From Lachnospiraceae bacterium (GTDB lineage Bacteria > Bacillota > Clostridia > Lachnospirales > Lachnospiraceae), in contig CAJTGD010000020.1 in NCBI GenBank assembly GCA_910575475.1, positions 1-64,000 on the forward strand: 64,000 nucleotides of DNA, given 5' to 3'. The position numbers were made by a program, and so were the translations under genes. Positions 31,732 through 38,116 of this stretch are shown here, piece after piece. How positions within the stretch are numbered: the first letter of the stretch is position 1; the number at the start of each line of letters is the position of its first letter. Below the pieces are notes generated by a model. The model was not told the origin of the DNA. It searched no databases and saw only the letters and a program-made list of their open reading frames with translations.

Positions 31732-31874
31732 TTCATATCCATTTTCCCTATATGTTTTCCGTTTTTTTCCCAGTATTGTGCCACTAGCCTTACTGGGTCT
31801 TCTTTTGTCCCATCCCCCTCTGCGTGAATCACCCTGATCACTTCCACCATTTCCACTTTTTTGATTCTATTCAT
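31695..31874 (-). CDS. first early-operon protein, 59 residues
   Basis: The product (MNRIKKVEMVEVIRVIHAEG, 'GTKEDPVRLVAQYW') resembles short phage proteins with the 'IHAEGDGT..DPVR' motif. AGAGGTGA precedes the ATG at 31874. It lies directly under the early promoter and is the position where Cro-like genes are often found, though it is not an obvious HTH. Confidence 0.65.
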   Translation of the reverse strand: MNRIKKVEMVEVIRVIHAEGDGTKEDPVRLVAQYWEKNGKHIGKMDMNQLREIDVRSLA

Positions 31875-31899
31875 ATTCTCACCTCTCATCTGTTTGTTT

Positions 31900-31934
31900 G
31901 CGTCTATTATATGACGCTTACATTCAAAAGTCAA
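31900..31934 (-). promoter_or_regulatory. early lytic promoter with overlapping operator
   Basis: Minus-strand TTGACT (31929-31934) and TATAAT (31906-31911) are 17 bp apart. The dyad GCGTC-8-GACGC (31900-31917) covers the -10. A half site TTTGCGTC recurs at 31951-31958 between the two divergent promoters. Repressor binding here would shut the early operon. Confidence 0.78.
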
Positions 31935-31967
31935 TAACTTTTTTGTAATGTTTGCGTCTTTTTTCTG

Positions 31968-31996
31968 TTTACATTTTCTTTCTTTTGTGATATATT
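31968..31996 (+). promoter_or_regulatory. repressor promoter
   Basis: Plus-strand TTTACA (31968-31973) and TATATT (31991-31996) are 17 bp apart, ahead of the CI-like gene (GGGAGGTGA site, ATG 32020). It is divergent from the early promoter with the half operator between. Confidence 0.65.
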
Positions 31997-32019
31997 GATT
32001 TTCATAAGGGAGGTGAATC

Positions 32020-32415
32020 ATGGAAACCATAAATGATAGATTTAAGCAACTAAGGAAAGAATGTCACAAAACACAAGAAGAATGGGGGCATATATTAGGC
32101 ATAACCCGTCCTGGTGTTACGGATATCGAATCAGGCAGAAGGAAAGTCACTGAAAAACATCTGATCATGCTTTCCAATTGGCATGAACGAAAAGTTAATA
32201 TAGAATGGCTCCGTACCGGTGAAGGCGGGCTCGATGCTATGTTCCTTCCACCGGAAGAGAATGACCTTATTGCACAAGCCGCAGCTCTTTTAGGAGAAAA
32301 AGATCAGCTTTTTGAATCGCTATTAATTACATATAGCAAACTTACACCACAGAATAAAGATGTTTTGCTTAATTTTTTTAAAGATTTCTCAGATACCTTA
32401 ACAAAAAAAGAATAG
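32020..32415 (+). CDS. CI-like phage repressor (XRE HTH)
   Basis: The 131-residue protein has an N-terminal XRE helix-turn-helix (FKQLRKECHKTQEEWGHILG, 'GVTDIESGRRKVTEKHL') and a short C-terminal helical part, without a LexA-type peptidase domain. It would therefore not self-cleave on SOS. It is divergent from the early operon and has its own promoter and terminator, so it is the best candidate for the lysogeny repressor. Confidence 0.85.
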   Translation: METINDRFKQLRKECHKTQEEWGHILGITRPGVTDIESGRRKVTEKHLIMLSNWHERKVNIEWLRTGEGGLDAMFLPPEENDLIAQAAALLGEKDQLFESLLITYSKLTPQNKDVLLNFFKDFSDTLTKKE

Positions 32416-32436
32416 CCGAAGCTATTCCTTTTCTTT
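32402..32436. terminator. bidirectional terminator (TTCG loop)
   Basis: Stem GAATAGC/GCTATTC with a CGAA loop (TTCG on the minus strand) is flanked by A-run on the left and TTTTCTTT on the right. It serves the repressor (plus) and the small gene at 32422 (minus). Confidence 0.75.
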
Positions 32437-32547
32437 ACTTTTGTCTTTGTAATGTTTTGCAAATGTATAAACCGCGATCAGGTATTCTATGTCACGGCTT
32501 GTTGATACAATTTCAATAATTAGTTTTTTGTACTCTTCGCCACTCAT
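32422..32547 (-). CDS. 41-residue free-standing copy of the Rha C-terminal module
   Basis: The product reads MSGEEYKKLIIEIVSTSRDI and then EYLIAVYTFAKHYKDKS, nearly the same as the last 20 residues of the Rha protein at 5540-6109. GGAGGT precedes the ATG at 32547. A module shared by a DNA-binding regulator and a tiny protein suggests a protein-interaction element, perhaps an interfering subunit. Confidence 0.62.
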   Translation of the reverse strand: MSGEEYKKLIIEIVSTSRDIEYLIAVYTFAKHYKDKSKEKE

Positions 32548-32622
32548 ATGTATTACCTCCACTTTGTATTTATACTAAGTAAACAAGTGGATTCGAAAAA
32601 ACTTATGCCAAAACCGGCAATC

Positions 32623-32638
32623 GTCCATTATAATGGAC
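32623..32638. promoter_or_regulatory. 16-bp perfect palindrome, possible operator
   Basis: GTCCATTA/TAATGGAC is a perfect 16-bp palindrome immediately past the stop of the minus-strand HTH gene and contains TATAAT. It is not a terminator (no T-run) and may bind one of the two HTH proteins. Confidence 0.4.
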
Positions 32639-32640
32639 AC

Positions 32641-32874
32641 TTATTTGTAATCTGATTCATAAAGGCTTTCGATACTGATATTGAGACCTGCTGCCAGCTT
32701 TTCCATTGTGCGGATTGTTGGATTTGATAGTTCATCCATAGTATTCTGAATCGTTGATTTTGATAATCCGGTCATAACGGATACCTGGCGAATTGACAGC
32801 TTTCTTTTTGACATTATTTCAGAGAGTAGGATCTTCATGAAATAATTGTAATTCCTGTACTGTTCTAAGTCCAT
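32641..32874 (-). CDS. second XRE-type HTH protein
   Basis: The 77-residue protein is one helix-turn-helix domain (KLSIRQVSVMTGLSKSTIQN, 'TMEKLAAGLNISIESLY'). It is transcribed from a region shared with the plus-strand gene at 32905. It may regulate the 41-residue gene downstream or the zinc-ribbon membrane protein. Confidence 0.75.
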   Translation of the reverse strand: MDLEQYRNYNYFMKILLSEIMSKRKLSIRQVSVMTGLSKSTIQNTMDELSNPTIRTMEKLAAGLNISIESLYESDYK

Positions 32875-32904
32875 CGGGAATTACTGGAAAGGAGGCATGG
32901 AGAA

Positions 32905-33042
32905 ATGTGCAGGAAGATAGTACAAGTTACAAAAGATAACATTAACAGAATCCGCAAATCTTTAGATTGTGATTTTGTTAGCCTTACTCTGACGCTGGAA
33001 CATGAAAACATCAAAAAGCATGCTCCAAAACCAGCAAAATGA
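32905..33042 (+). CDS. 45-residue basic protein
   Basis: The product (MCRKIVQVTKDNINRIRKSL...) follows GGAGG by nine bases. A hairpin CCCCTG/CAGGGG (33048-33067, no T-run) begins right after the stop. Unrecognised. Confidence 0.5.
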   Translation: MCRKIVQVTKDNINRIRKSLDCDFVSLTLTLEHENIKKHAPKPAK

Positions 33043-33145
33043 TATCAGCCCCTGTTTATACAGGGGCCAAATGAAAATATAACCGCATCAGCGATTATAT
33101 AAAGTGGCGCAATAATGCAGGTAAACCAAAAACGAGGATAAAACC

Positions 33146-34084
33146 ATGAAGTGTCCAAGATGTGGTGAAGAACTGAGACGTAGCAAGAAAGACCCCAATT
33201 ATGGCCTGTGCGACAGCTGCCGGAAGAAATATAAGTGGGTGGACGAGTACGATGAAGATGATTACGAAGAGGACGAGGATTATATTGAAAGAAAACCCAT
33301 AAAAAGGAAAGCATCAAATACAAAGCATCGTTCAAAACATAAGAAAAATAATAAAATTATTATTGGTAGCATCACTCTGGCCGTATTTGTACTTTTAATT
33401 ATATGCATAGTTATCTTTGTTAAAGGAAAACACAAAAATAGCGAAGAAAAATTGCCAGCACAGCATGGAGAGGAAACGCAACAAACTCCCTCAGAAAATA
33501 TAGTCCCTCAATCTGCCGGAACCAATGAAAATGCTGATCCGGAAGGTATACGTCAAAAGCTGGATGTTAAAGCAATCCCGACTGTAGATGGATTGGTATG
33601 CGTATTTATAACAAATAATAGTGATACGGTTATTGACGAACTGGAAGTTCAATTAAATTATAAAGATGATAGCGGTGCTACTATTGATATGGGTAAAGAT
33701 GGGCACGATATGGTACTTCCCGGTAGTACTGTTGTTTCCAGGATGGATGCTCCAGAATCATATACAGATTTTGAAATTCTGACTACTATTGAGTTAGGCG
33801 TACATCCCAAATATGAAAATCATGCAAATGATGTCATTGTAAATTCAAATCAAGGAGACCAAGGAATAATTGTTGAAATAGTTAATAATTCAGATGTGTC
33901 TCTTGATGAGGTAGAATTTATAGCTGTATTATATAAAGGGGAGCAAATTACAACTGTTAAATATCCACAAGATATATACGATGTACCTGCTGGACAGACA
34001 ATCACAGAAAAAATAAATCTTTATACAGATGACTATGATCGATTTGAAATTTATCTTAACCAAGCCCATACATTCGGACTTTAA
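33146..34084 (+). CDS. zinc-ribbon single-span membrane protein of the prophage
   Basis: The 312-residue protein has an N-terminal zinc ribbon (CPRCG...CDSC), an acidic then basic linker, a membrane helix at about residues 71-92 (IIIGSITLAVFVLLIICIVI), an extracellular linker and two beta-rich repeats (about 140-220 and 230-310) like FxLYD/host-surface domains. The composition is AT-rich. It sits in the lysogeny region on the repressor strand and so may alter the host envelope. No family with known function is recognised. Confidence 0.68.
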   Translation: MKCPRCGEELRRSKKDPNYGLCDSCRKKYKWVDEYDEDDYEEDEDYIERKPIKRKASNTKHRSKHKKNNKIIIGSITLAVFVLLIICIVIFVKGKHKNSEEKLPAQHGEETQQTPSENIVPQSAGTNENADPEGIRQKLDVKAIPTVDGLVCVFITNNSDTVIDELEVQLNYKDDSGATIDMGKDGHDMVLPGSTVVSRMDAPESYTDFEILTTIELGVHPKYENHANDVIVNSNQGDQGIIVEIVNNSDVSLDEVEFIAVLYKGEQITTVKYPQDIYDVPAGQTITEKINLYTDDYDRFEIYLNQAHTFGL

Positions 34085-34125
34085 AGAGAATTTAGTCATC
34101 ATAACGATATCCTTAGGAGATGAAA

Positions 34126-34323
34126 ATGAAAAGTTATTCTTCCAGAGAAGTTCTCGCCATACTAAAATCAGACGGATGGTATGAAGTCGCCTGTGTTGGT
34201 GATCATCATCAGCTTAAACATCCGGTTAAAAAAGGGAAAGTTACAGTCACTCATCCTAAAAAAGATATACCGCAGAAAACCCTGAATAATATTTCCAGAC
34301 AATCCGGCGTTGATTTTAAATAA
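34126..34323 (+). CDS. hicA: HicA family mRNA interferase toxin
   Basis: The 65-residue protein has the HicA pattern: MKSYSSREVLAILKSDGWY and 'GDHHQLKHPVKKGKVTVTHP', with the catalytic His in GDHHQLKHP. HicA binds RNA through a dsRBD-like fold and cleaves mRNA. ATG 34126 is six bases after GGAG. The antitoxin follows 27 nt downstream. Confidence 0.88.
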   Translation: MKSYSSREVLAILKSDGWYEVACVGDHHQLKHPVKKGKVTVTHPKKDIPQKTLNNISRQSGVDFK

Positions 34324-34350
34324 CTCTATTCTTATATTGGAGGATTTTAT

Positions 34351-34773
34351 ATGTTAAAAGATCGTTATTCCTATGTTTCTATATTTTCATATGATGAAGA
34401 TGGTATCAGTATCGAATTTCCGGATCTCCCCGGCTGCTATCCCTGTGCAGATAAAGATGATACTGAAATGGCTTTAAAAAATGCCAAAGAGGCCCTTGGA
34501 CTTCATATCTGGGGCATGGAACAGGACAATGATGAAATTCCAGAACCAACCCCTATTACTTCCTTACATCTGGAAGCAAATCAGATTCCAGTATTGGTTG
34601 ATGTCTTTATGCCGCCAATCCGGGAAAGTATCAGCAGTGAATCTGTAGAAAAAACAATTTCTATTCCAGCCTGGCTTGCTGCTAAGGCTGATGAAGATGG
34701 TGTTAACTATTCCAAACTTTTTCAAAGAGCCTTGGTTGATTATTTACATTGTCCCTCAGTAAATGGTCTATAG
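34351..34773 (+). CDS. hicB: HicB family antitoxin
   Basis: The 140-residue protein has the partial RNase H-like HicB domain ('GISIEFPDLPGCYPCADKDD', 'ALKNAKEALGLHIWGME') and a C-terminal ribbon-helix-helix ('TISIPAWLAAKADEDGVNYS'). It neutralises HicA and represses the operon. GGAGGA precedes the ATG. The pair looks intact and may stabilise the prophage. Confidence 0.88.
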   Translation: MLKDRYSYVSIFSYDEDGISIEFPDLPGCYPCADKDDTEMALKNAKEALGLHIWGMEQDNDEIPEPTPITSLHLEANQIPVLVDVFMPPIRESISSESVEKTISIPAWLAAKADEDGVNYSKLFQRALVDYLHCPSVNGL

Positions 34774-34813
34774 TCAAGCATCCCAGGAGACGAAAAGGTC
34801 AGGAGGTAAGCAT

Positions 34814-35022
34814 ATGTATAAGATGAGCGTATTATTTACTGGTCTAATGATGACAATGCTTTTATCGTAGAAGTCCCTGAGCTTCCCGGATGCATGGCCG
34901 ATGGTAAGACTGTTGAGGAAGCAATTGCCAATGCAGAAATCATTATCAGAGAATGGATTGAGGTTACTATTGAACGAGGACTTGAAGTTCCGGAGCCTAA
35001 AGGACGGTTGATGTATGCATAA
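34814..35022 (+). pseudogene. second HicB-like antitoxin gene, frameshifted near its start
   Basis: After AGGAGGTAAG and ATG the frame ends at once, but the +2 frame from 34825 reads ERIIYWSNDDNAFIVEVPEL, then 'GCMADGKTVEEAIANAEIII' and ends KGRLMYA at 35022, a complete short HicB domain. Adding one A after 34821 would restore MYKDERIIYW. This looks like a single-base deletion; an assembly error cannot be excluded. No second HicA is next to it. Confidence 0.72.
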
Positions 35023-35191
35023 AAAAGAAGTTGAAAACCTCTCATCCAAATCATGGGAGGATATCGAAGAAGTCACTCCCGATGAATGGGATTTGGAAAT
35101 GATTGAACGTGCAAAAATGGTTAATGATGGACATGGTGTCCCAATCGAGACGCTTGCGTCTGAATTAGGAGTAAAACTTTGTAGCAATTGA
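35015..35191 (+). CDS. 58-residue acidic protein overlapping the HicB-like relic
   Basis: The product (MHKKEVENLSSKSWEDIEEV..., 'DEWDLEMIERAKMVNDGHGV') overlaps the HicB-like gene by 8 nt, as in a coupled operon. The C-terminal part could be an HTH. Unrecognised; it may be a partner of the damaged gene. Confidence 0.55.
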   Translation: MHKKEVENLSSKSWEDIEEVTPDEWDLEMIERAKMVNDGHGVPIETLASELGVKLCSN

Positions 35192-35216
35192 ATCTGTAAT
35201 AGGAAGGAGTGATATT

Positions 35217-35762
35217 ATGGCACTGCCACAAAAACAAGTTTATACATCCGAAGATTACTGGAACCTTCCGGACGGCCAGCGCGCGGAGCTGATCGATGGG
35301 AAGCTGTACGCCATGGCCCCGCCGAACCGGATCCACCAGGAATTGGTTATGGAACTTTCCGCAACAATCCGACAGCACATCAAAGATCGTAGAGGAGATT
35401 GCAAGGTTTATCCTTCCCCATTCGCAGTTAATCTTACTGCTAATGATAAAGTGTGGGTAGAACCGGACATTTCGGTTATCTGTGATAAGGATAAGCTGTC
35501 AGATCGGGGATGCGAAGGGGCTCCTGACTGGATCATAGAGATCGTCTCCCCAGGCAATCCTAAGAATGATTATACGATCAAATTATTCAAATACCGCACT
35601 GCGGGTGTCCGTGAATACTGGATCGTAAACCCGATGAAAAAAGTTGTCCAGACGTATACTTTTGAAGGCATAGAAGAGTCGGACGTATATTTTTTTGATG
35701 ATGAAATACCGGTTTACATTTTTGATGGTTTGACCATCAGAATCTCTGATTTACTTCAATAA
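35217..35762 (+). CDS. Uma2 family endonuclease-fold protein
   Basis: The 181-residue protein shows the Uma2 (DUF820) PD-(D/E)XK pattern: E24 in AELIDGKLYAM, D84 in EPDISV and E108 in WIIEIVSP. Members are putative nucleases common in cyanobacteria and Clostridia, with no clear role. AAGGAGTG precedes the ATG. It lies between toxin-antitoxin genes and the recombinase. Confidence 0.82.
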   Translation: MALPQKQVYTSEDYWNLPDGQRAELIDGKLYAMAPPNRIHQELVMELSATIRQHIKDRRGDCKVYPSPFAVNLTANDKVWVEPDISVICDKDKLSDRGCEGAPDWIIEIVSPGNPKNDYTIKLFKYRTAGVREYWIVNPMKKVVQTYTFEGIEESDVYFFDDEIPVYIFDGLTIRISDLLQ

Positions 35763-35828
35763 ATGAAAACCGCCCCTGCGCCAACAGGAACGGTCTTCAC
35801 CTTGGTAATCATGTCATGTACAAGTGCA

Positions 35829-35867
35829 CGTGATATAATCCCCAAAACCCAAAAGGATTATATCACG
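35829..35867. repeat. 13-bp perfect inverted repeat upstream of the recombinase
   Basis: Arms CGTGATATAATCC (35829-35841) and its complement (35855-35867) have a 13-nt loop. Each arm contains a TATAAT-like sequence. It lies in the 174-bp gap between the Uma2 gene and the recombinase and may be an operator. Confidence 0.55.
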
Positions 35868-35870
35868 CCT

Positions 35871-35898
35871 GCACCTGTTCTGGCAAGGTGCTATTTTT
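35871..35898 (+). terminator. intrinsic terminator before the recombinase gene
   Basis: Stem GCACCT/AGGTGC is followed by TATTTTT. It closes the plus-strand accessory genes; the recombinase needs its own promoter in the AT-rich 35890-35925 stretch. Confidence 0.55.
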
Positions 35899-35936
35899 AT
35901 ACTTATTTTTATATACTGTACAAGGAGCGTGATACT

Positions 35937-37325
35937 ATGAAGAACAACCACCCTGAAAAAATAATCCGCTGCGGGCTTTATGACCGGGTGTCTACGGAGC
36001 TTCAGGCAAGGCATGGGCTCTCTGTGGACACACAGAGGGAGCTCCTGACTGATTATGCCGTTTCCCACGGTTATGATATCGTAGATTATTATATTGACGA
36101 AGGGCTGACGGCCCGGAAGAAGCTGCAGAACCGAAAAGAATTTGTCCGGCTCTTAAATGATGTCCAGGCCGGCAAGATCGACCTGATCCTTGTCACAAAA
36201 TTGGACCGCTGGTTCCGAAACGTAAAGGATTATCACAATACCCAGGCGATCCTGGAGGCCAATCACTGCAACTGGAAGACTATCCTGGAGGATTATGACA
36301 CTTCCACAGCCGACGGCCAGCTTAAGATCAATATTATGCTTGCAGTCGCCCAAAATGAGTCCGACCGGACCTCAGAGCGTATCAAGGTCGTCTTTGAACA
36401 TAAGAAAAGGAATCAGGAGCATCTCAACGGCCCGATCCCATTCGGATATAAGGTGGTAGAGAAAAAGCTGCAGAAGGATGAGGATACCCGTCCAATTACA
36501 GAGGACATTTTCCATCAATATTTTTCCTGCTTCTCAAAAAGAAAAACCATCGCATATACACAGAATACCTATGGAGATCGTTCCCCCACAGCATACCAGA
36601 TCAACCGCATGCTTACCAGTGAAATCTATGCCGGAATACGCTATGGAAAGACCGGATACTGTGAACCTTATATTACGCTGGAACAGCATCATATGGTTCT
36701 TTCTATCTGTGATTCCAAAACGTATCCTGCAACGAAAGAGCCTTATCTTTTCAGTCAGCTCATGAAATGCCCGCATTGCGGTGCTGGAATGACCGGCTTC
36801 ATAAACAAGCACAAGTCTCGGAACGGTACCGTAGCCTACTCCAAGCGTTACCGATGTTCCAGGAAGATAGACCGGCATTCCGGCAGTCCCTGTATCACAG
36901 AAAAACGGATTGAGGACTATATGCTGAAAAATCTGTATCCTGAATTACAGAATCGGATTTATCAGATCCAGCAGTGTCATAAGCAGACGCCGAAAAAAGA
37001 TAATACCTGGAAGATCACTTCCGAGATGGAACGGCTCAATCTCCTCTTCCAGAAGGGCCGGATCGGAATAGATTACTACGATGAACAATATGAAAAGCTG
37101 GAGCAGGAGCTTCGGGATGAACAGGCCGCACATAAGATCGTGACTGTCGAGTCCTATCAGGCGATCCAGGAGAAAATAGCCGGGAACTGGAAAGAACTGT
37201 ATGAGAAGCTGGATTATGAGCACAAGAGGAGCTTCTGGCGCAGCATCCTGGCAGAGATTTATATTGACCCTGAAACCCACAAGATCAGCGGGTTTGATTT
37301 TTTGGTTGACAGGTGCAGTAACTAA
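35937..37325 (+). CDS. large serine recombinase (phage integrase)
   Basis: The 462-residue protein has a resolvase domain (residues 10-160) with catalytic Ser 19 in YDRVSTELQ and 'LILVTKLDRWFRN'. A recombinase domain (about 190-270; 'PIPFGYKVVEKK', 'YQINRMLTSEIYAGIRYG'), a zinc ribbon (CPHCGAGMTG...C) and a coiled coil (about 380-430) follow. It integrates and, with a directionality factor, excises the prophage. ATG 35937 has AAGGAGCG upstream. The stop is a few bases from the host gene remnant, as expected for attP next to int. Confidence 0.93.
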   Translation: MKNNHPEKIIRCGLYDRVSTELQARHGLSVDTQRELLTDYAVSHGYDIVDYYIDEGLTARKKLQNRKEFVRLLNDVQAGKIDLILVTKLDRWFRNVKDYHNTQAILEANHCNWKTILEDYDTSTADGQLKINIMLAVAQNESDRTSERIKVVFEHKKRNQEHLNGPIPFGYKVVEKKLQKDEDTRPITEDIFHQYFSCFSKRKTIAYTQNTYGDRSPTAYQINRMLTSEIYAGIRYGKTGYCEPYITLEQHHMVLSICDSKTYPATKEPYLFSQLMKCPHCGAGMTGFINKHKSRNGTVAYSKRYRCSRKIDRHSGSPCITEKRIEDYMLKNLYPELQNRIYQIQQCHKQTPKKDNTWKITSEMERLNLLFQKGRIGIDYYDEQYEKLEQELRDEQAAHKIVTVESYQAIQEKIAGNWKELYEKLDYEHKRSFWRSILAEIYIDPETHKISGFDFLVDRCSN

Positions 37326-37340
37326 TATAACTCCGTAGAA
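37316..37340. other. right prophage junction (attR region)
   Basis: Prophage sequence ends at or just after the recombinase stop (37325). From about 37326 a plus-strand frame encodes the C-terminal part of a host ABC substrate-binding protein. Serine recombinases use a 2-base core, so the exact crossover cannot be read without the other end. Confidence 0.6.
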
Positions 37341-37766
37341 TTTGAGCCAGGAGCAACCGCCCTGGAGACAGAAGGCAAGGGCTATGTCGTAGCATCCCTC
37401 GGGGAAGACAGCGGATATGTCCCCTATACAGCTTACAGCGCAAAGCAGAGCTTTATGGAGGAGCATCCGGAGACAATCCAGAACTTTGTCAATGCGCTCC
37501 AGAAAGGCATGGATTATGTACAGTCCCATACCCCGGAAGAGATTGCCAAGGCGATCGAACCTCAGTTTCCGGAATCGGACCTGGAAACCATTACTACGAT
37601 CGTGACCAGATATTATGACCAGGATACATGGAAAGAAAATCTGATCTTTGAAAAATCCAGCTTTGAACTGCTCCAGGATATTCTGGAAAGCGCCGGAGAA
37701 TTAGAAAAACGTGCGCCTTATGAAGATCTGGTAACAACGACCTATGCTGAGACAGCAGTAAAATAA
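37326..37766 (+). pseudogene. 3' part of an ABC transporter substrate-binding protein gene split by the prophage
   Basis: The frame, open from the junction, reads VEFEPGATALETEGKGYVVA, 'GYVPYTAYSAKQSFMEEHPE' and 'KRAPYEDLVTTTYAETAVK'. This is the C-terminal 145 residues of an NMT1/SsuA/ThiY-like solute-binding protein. No start is nearby. The 5' part should lie left of this window, upstream of attL. Excision would restore the gene. Confidence 0.8.
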
Positions 37767-37775
37767 GATTAAAGG

Positions 37776-37825
37776 CAAGCCCGGGAGAGACATTCCCCGT
37801 AAGGGGGATGTCTGCCCGCGGCAGT
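37776..37825 (+). terminator. hairpin after the ABC gene remnant
   Basis: Stem GACATTCCCC/GGGGATGTC with a short loop (37789-37812), extended by outer GC-rich pairing. Only a weak T-rich stretch follows. The next 290 bases (37826-38116) contain no gene; one 9-bp dyad GCGGCTCAC/GTGAGCCGC lies at 38041-38071 without a T-run. Confidence 0.5.
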
Positions 37826-38116
37826 CCTTCTATATTTCTTCTATCATTTTTCCATATCCTGACTTCACAAAATATTATAGATTTGTTAACAATCCGTTCA
37901 AAAATGTATCACATTTTTTCCACAACTCAAAGATATAATGTAATTGTTCGAAGATAAGAACACTTTTTCATAAACTTTTTCCCCCTTTGAGTCACAGCAA
38001 TGTGGCTCTTTCCTTTTGCCCGGAAATATTGTTTTTTCGAGCGGCTCACACCTGTTTCAGGAGTGAGCCGCAATAAAAACCATATTCAGATCTTATGGAA
38101 ACGGAAAGAAATTCCT

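Noticed and set aside
1..37325. Diversity-generating retroelement, tRNA genes or CRISPR in the prophage
   Set aside because: No reverse transcriptase, template/variable repeat pair, cloverleaf or regular repeat-spacer pattern was seen.
38041..38071. 9-bp dyad as terminator of the 38117 gene
   Set aside because: Neither strand has a T-run after the stem; A-rich sequence follows on both sides.
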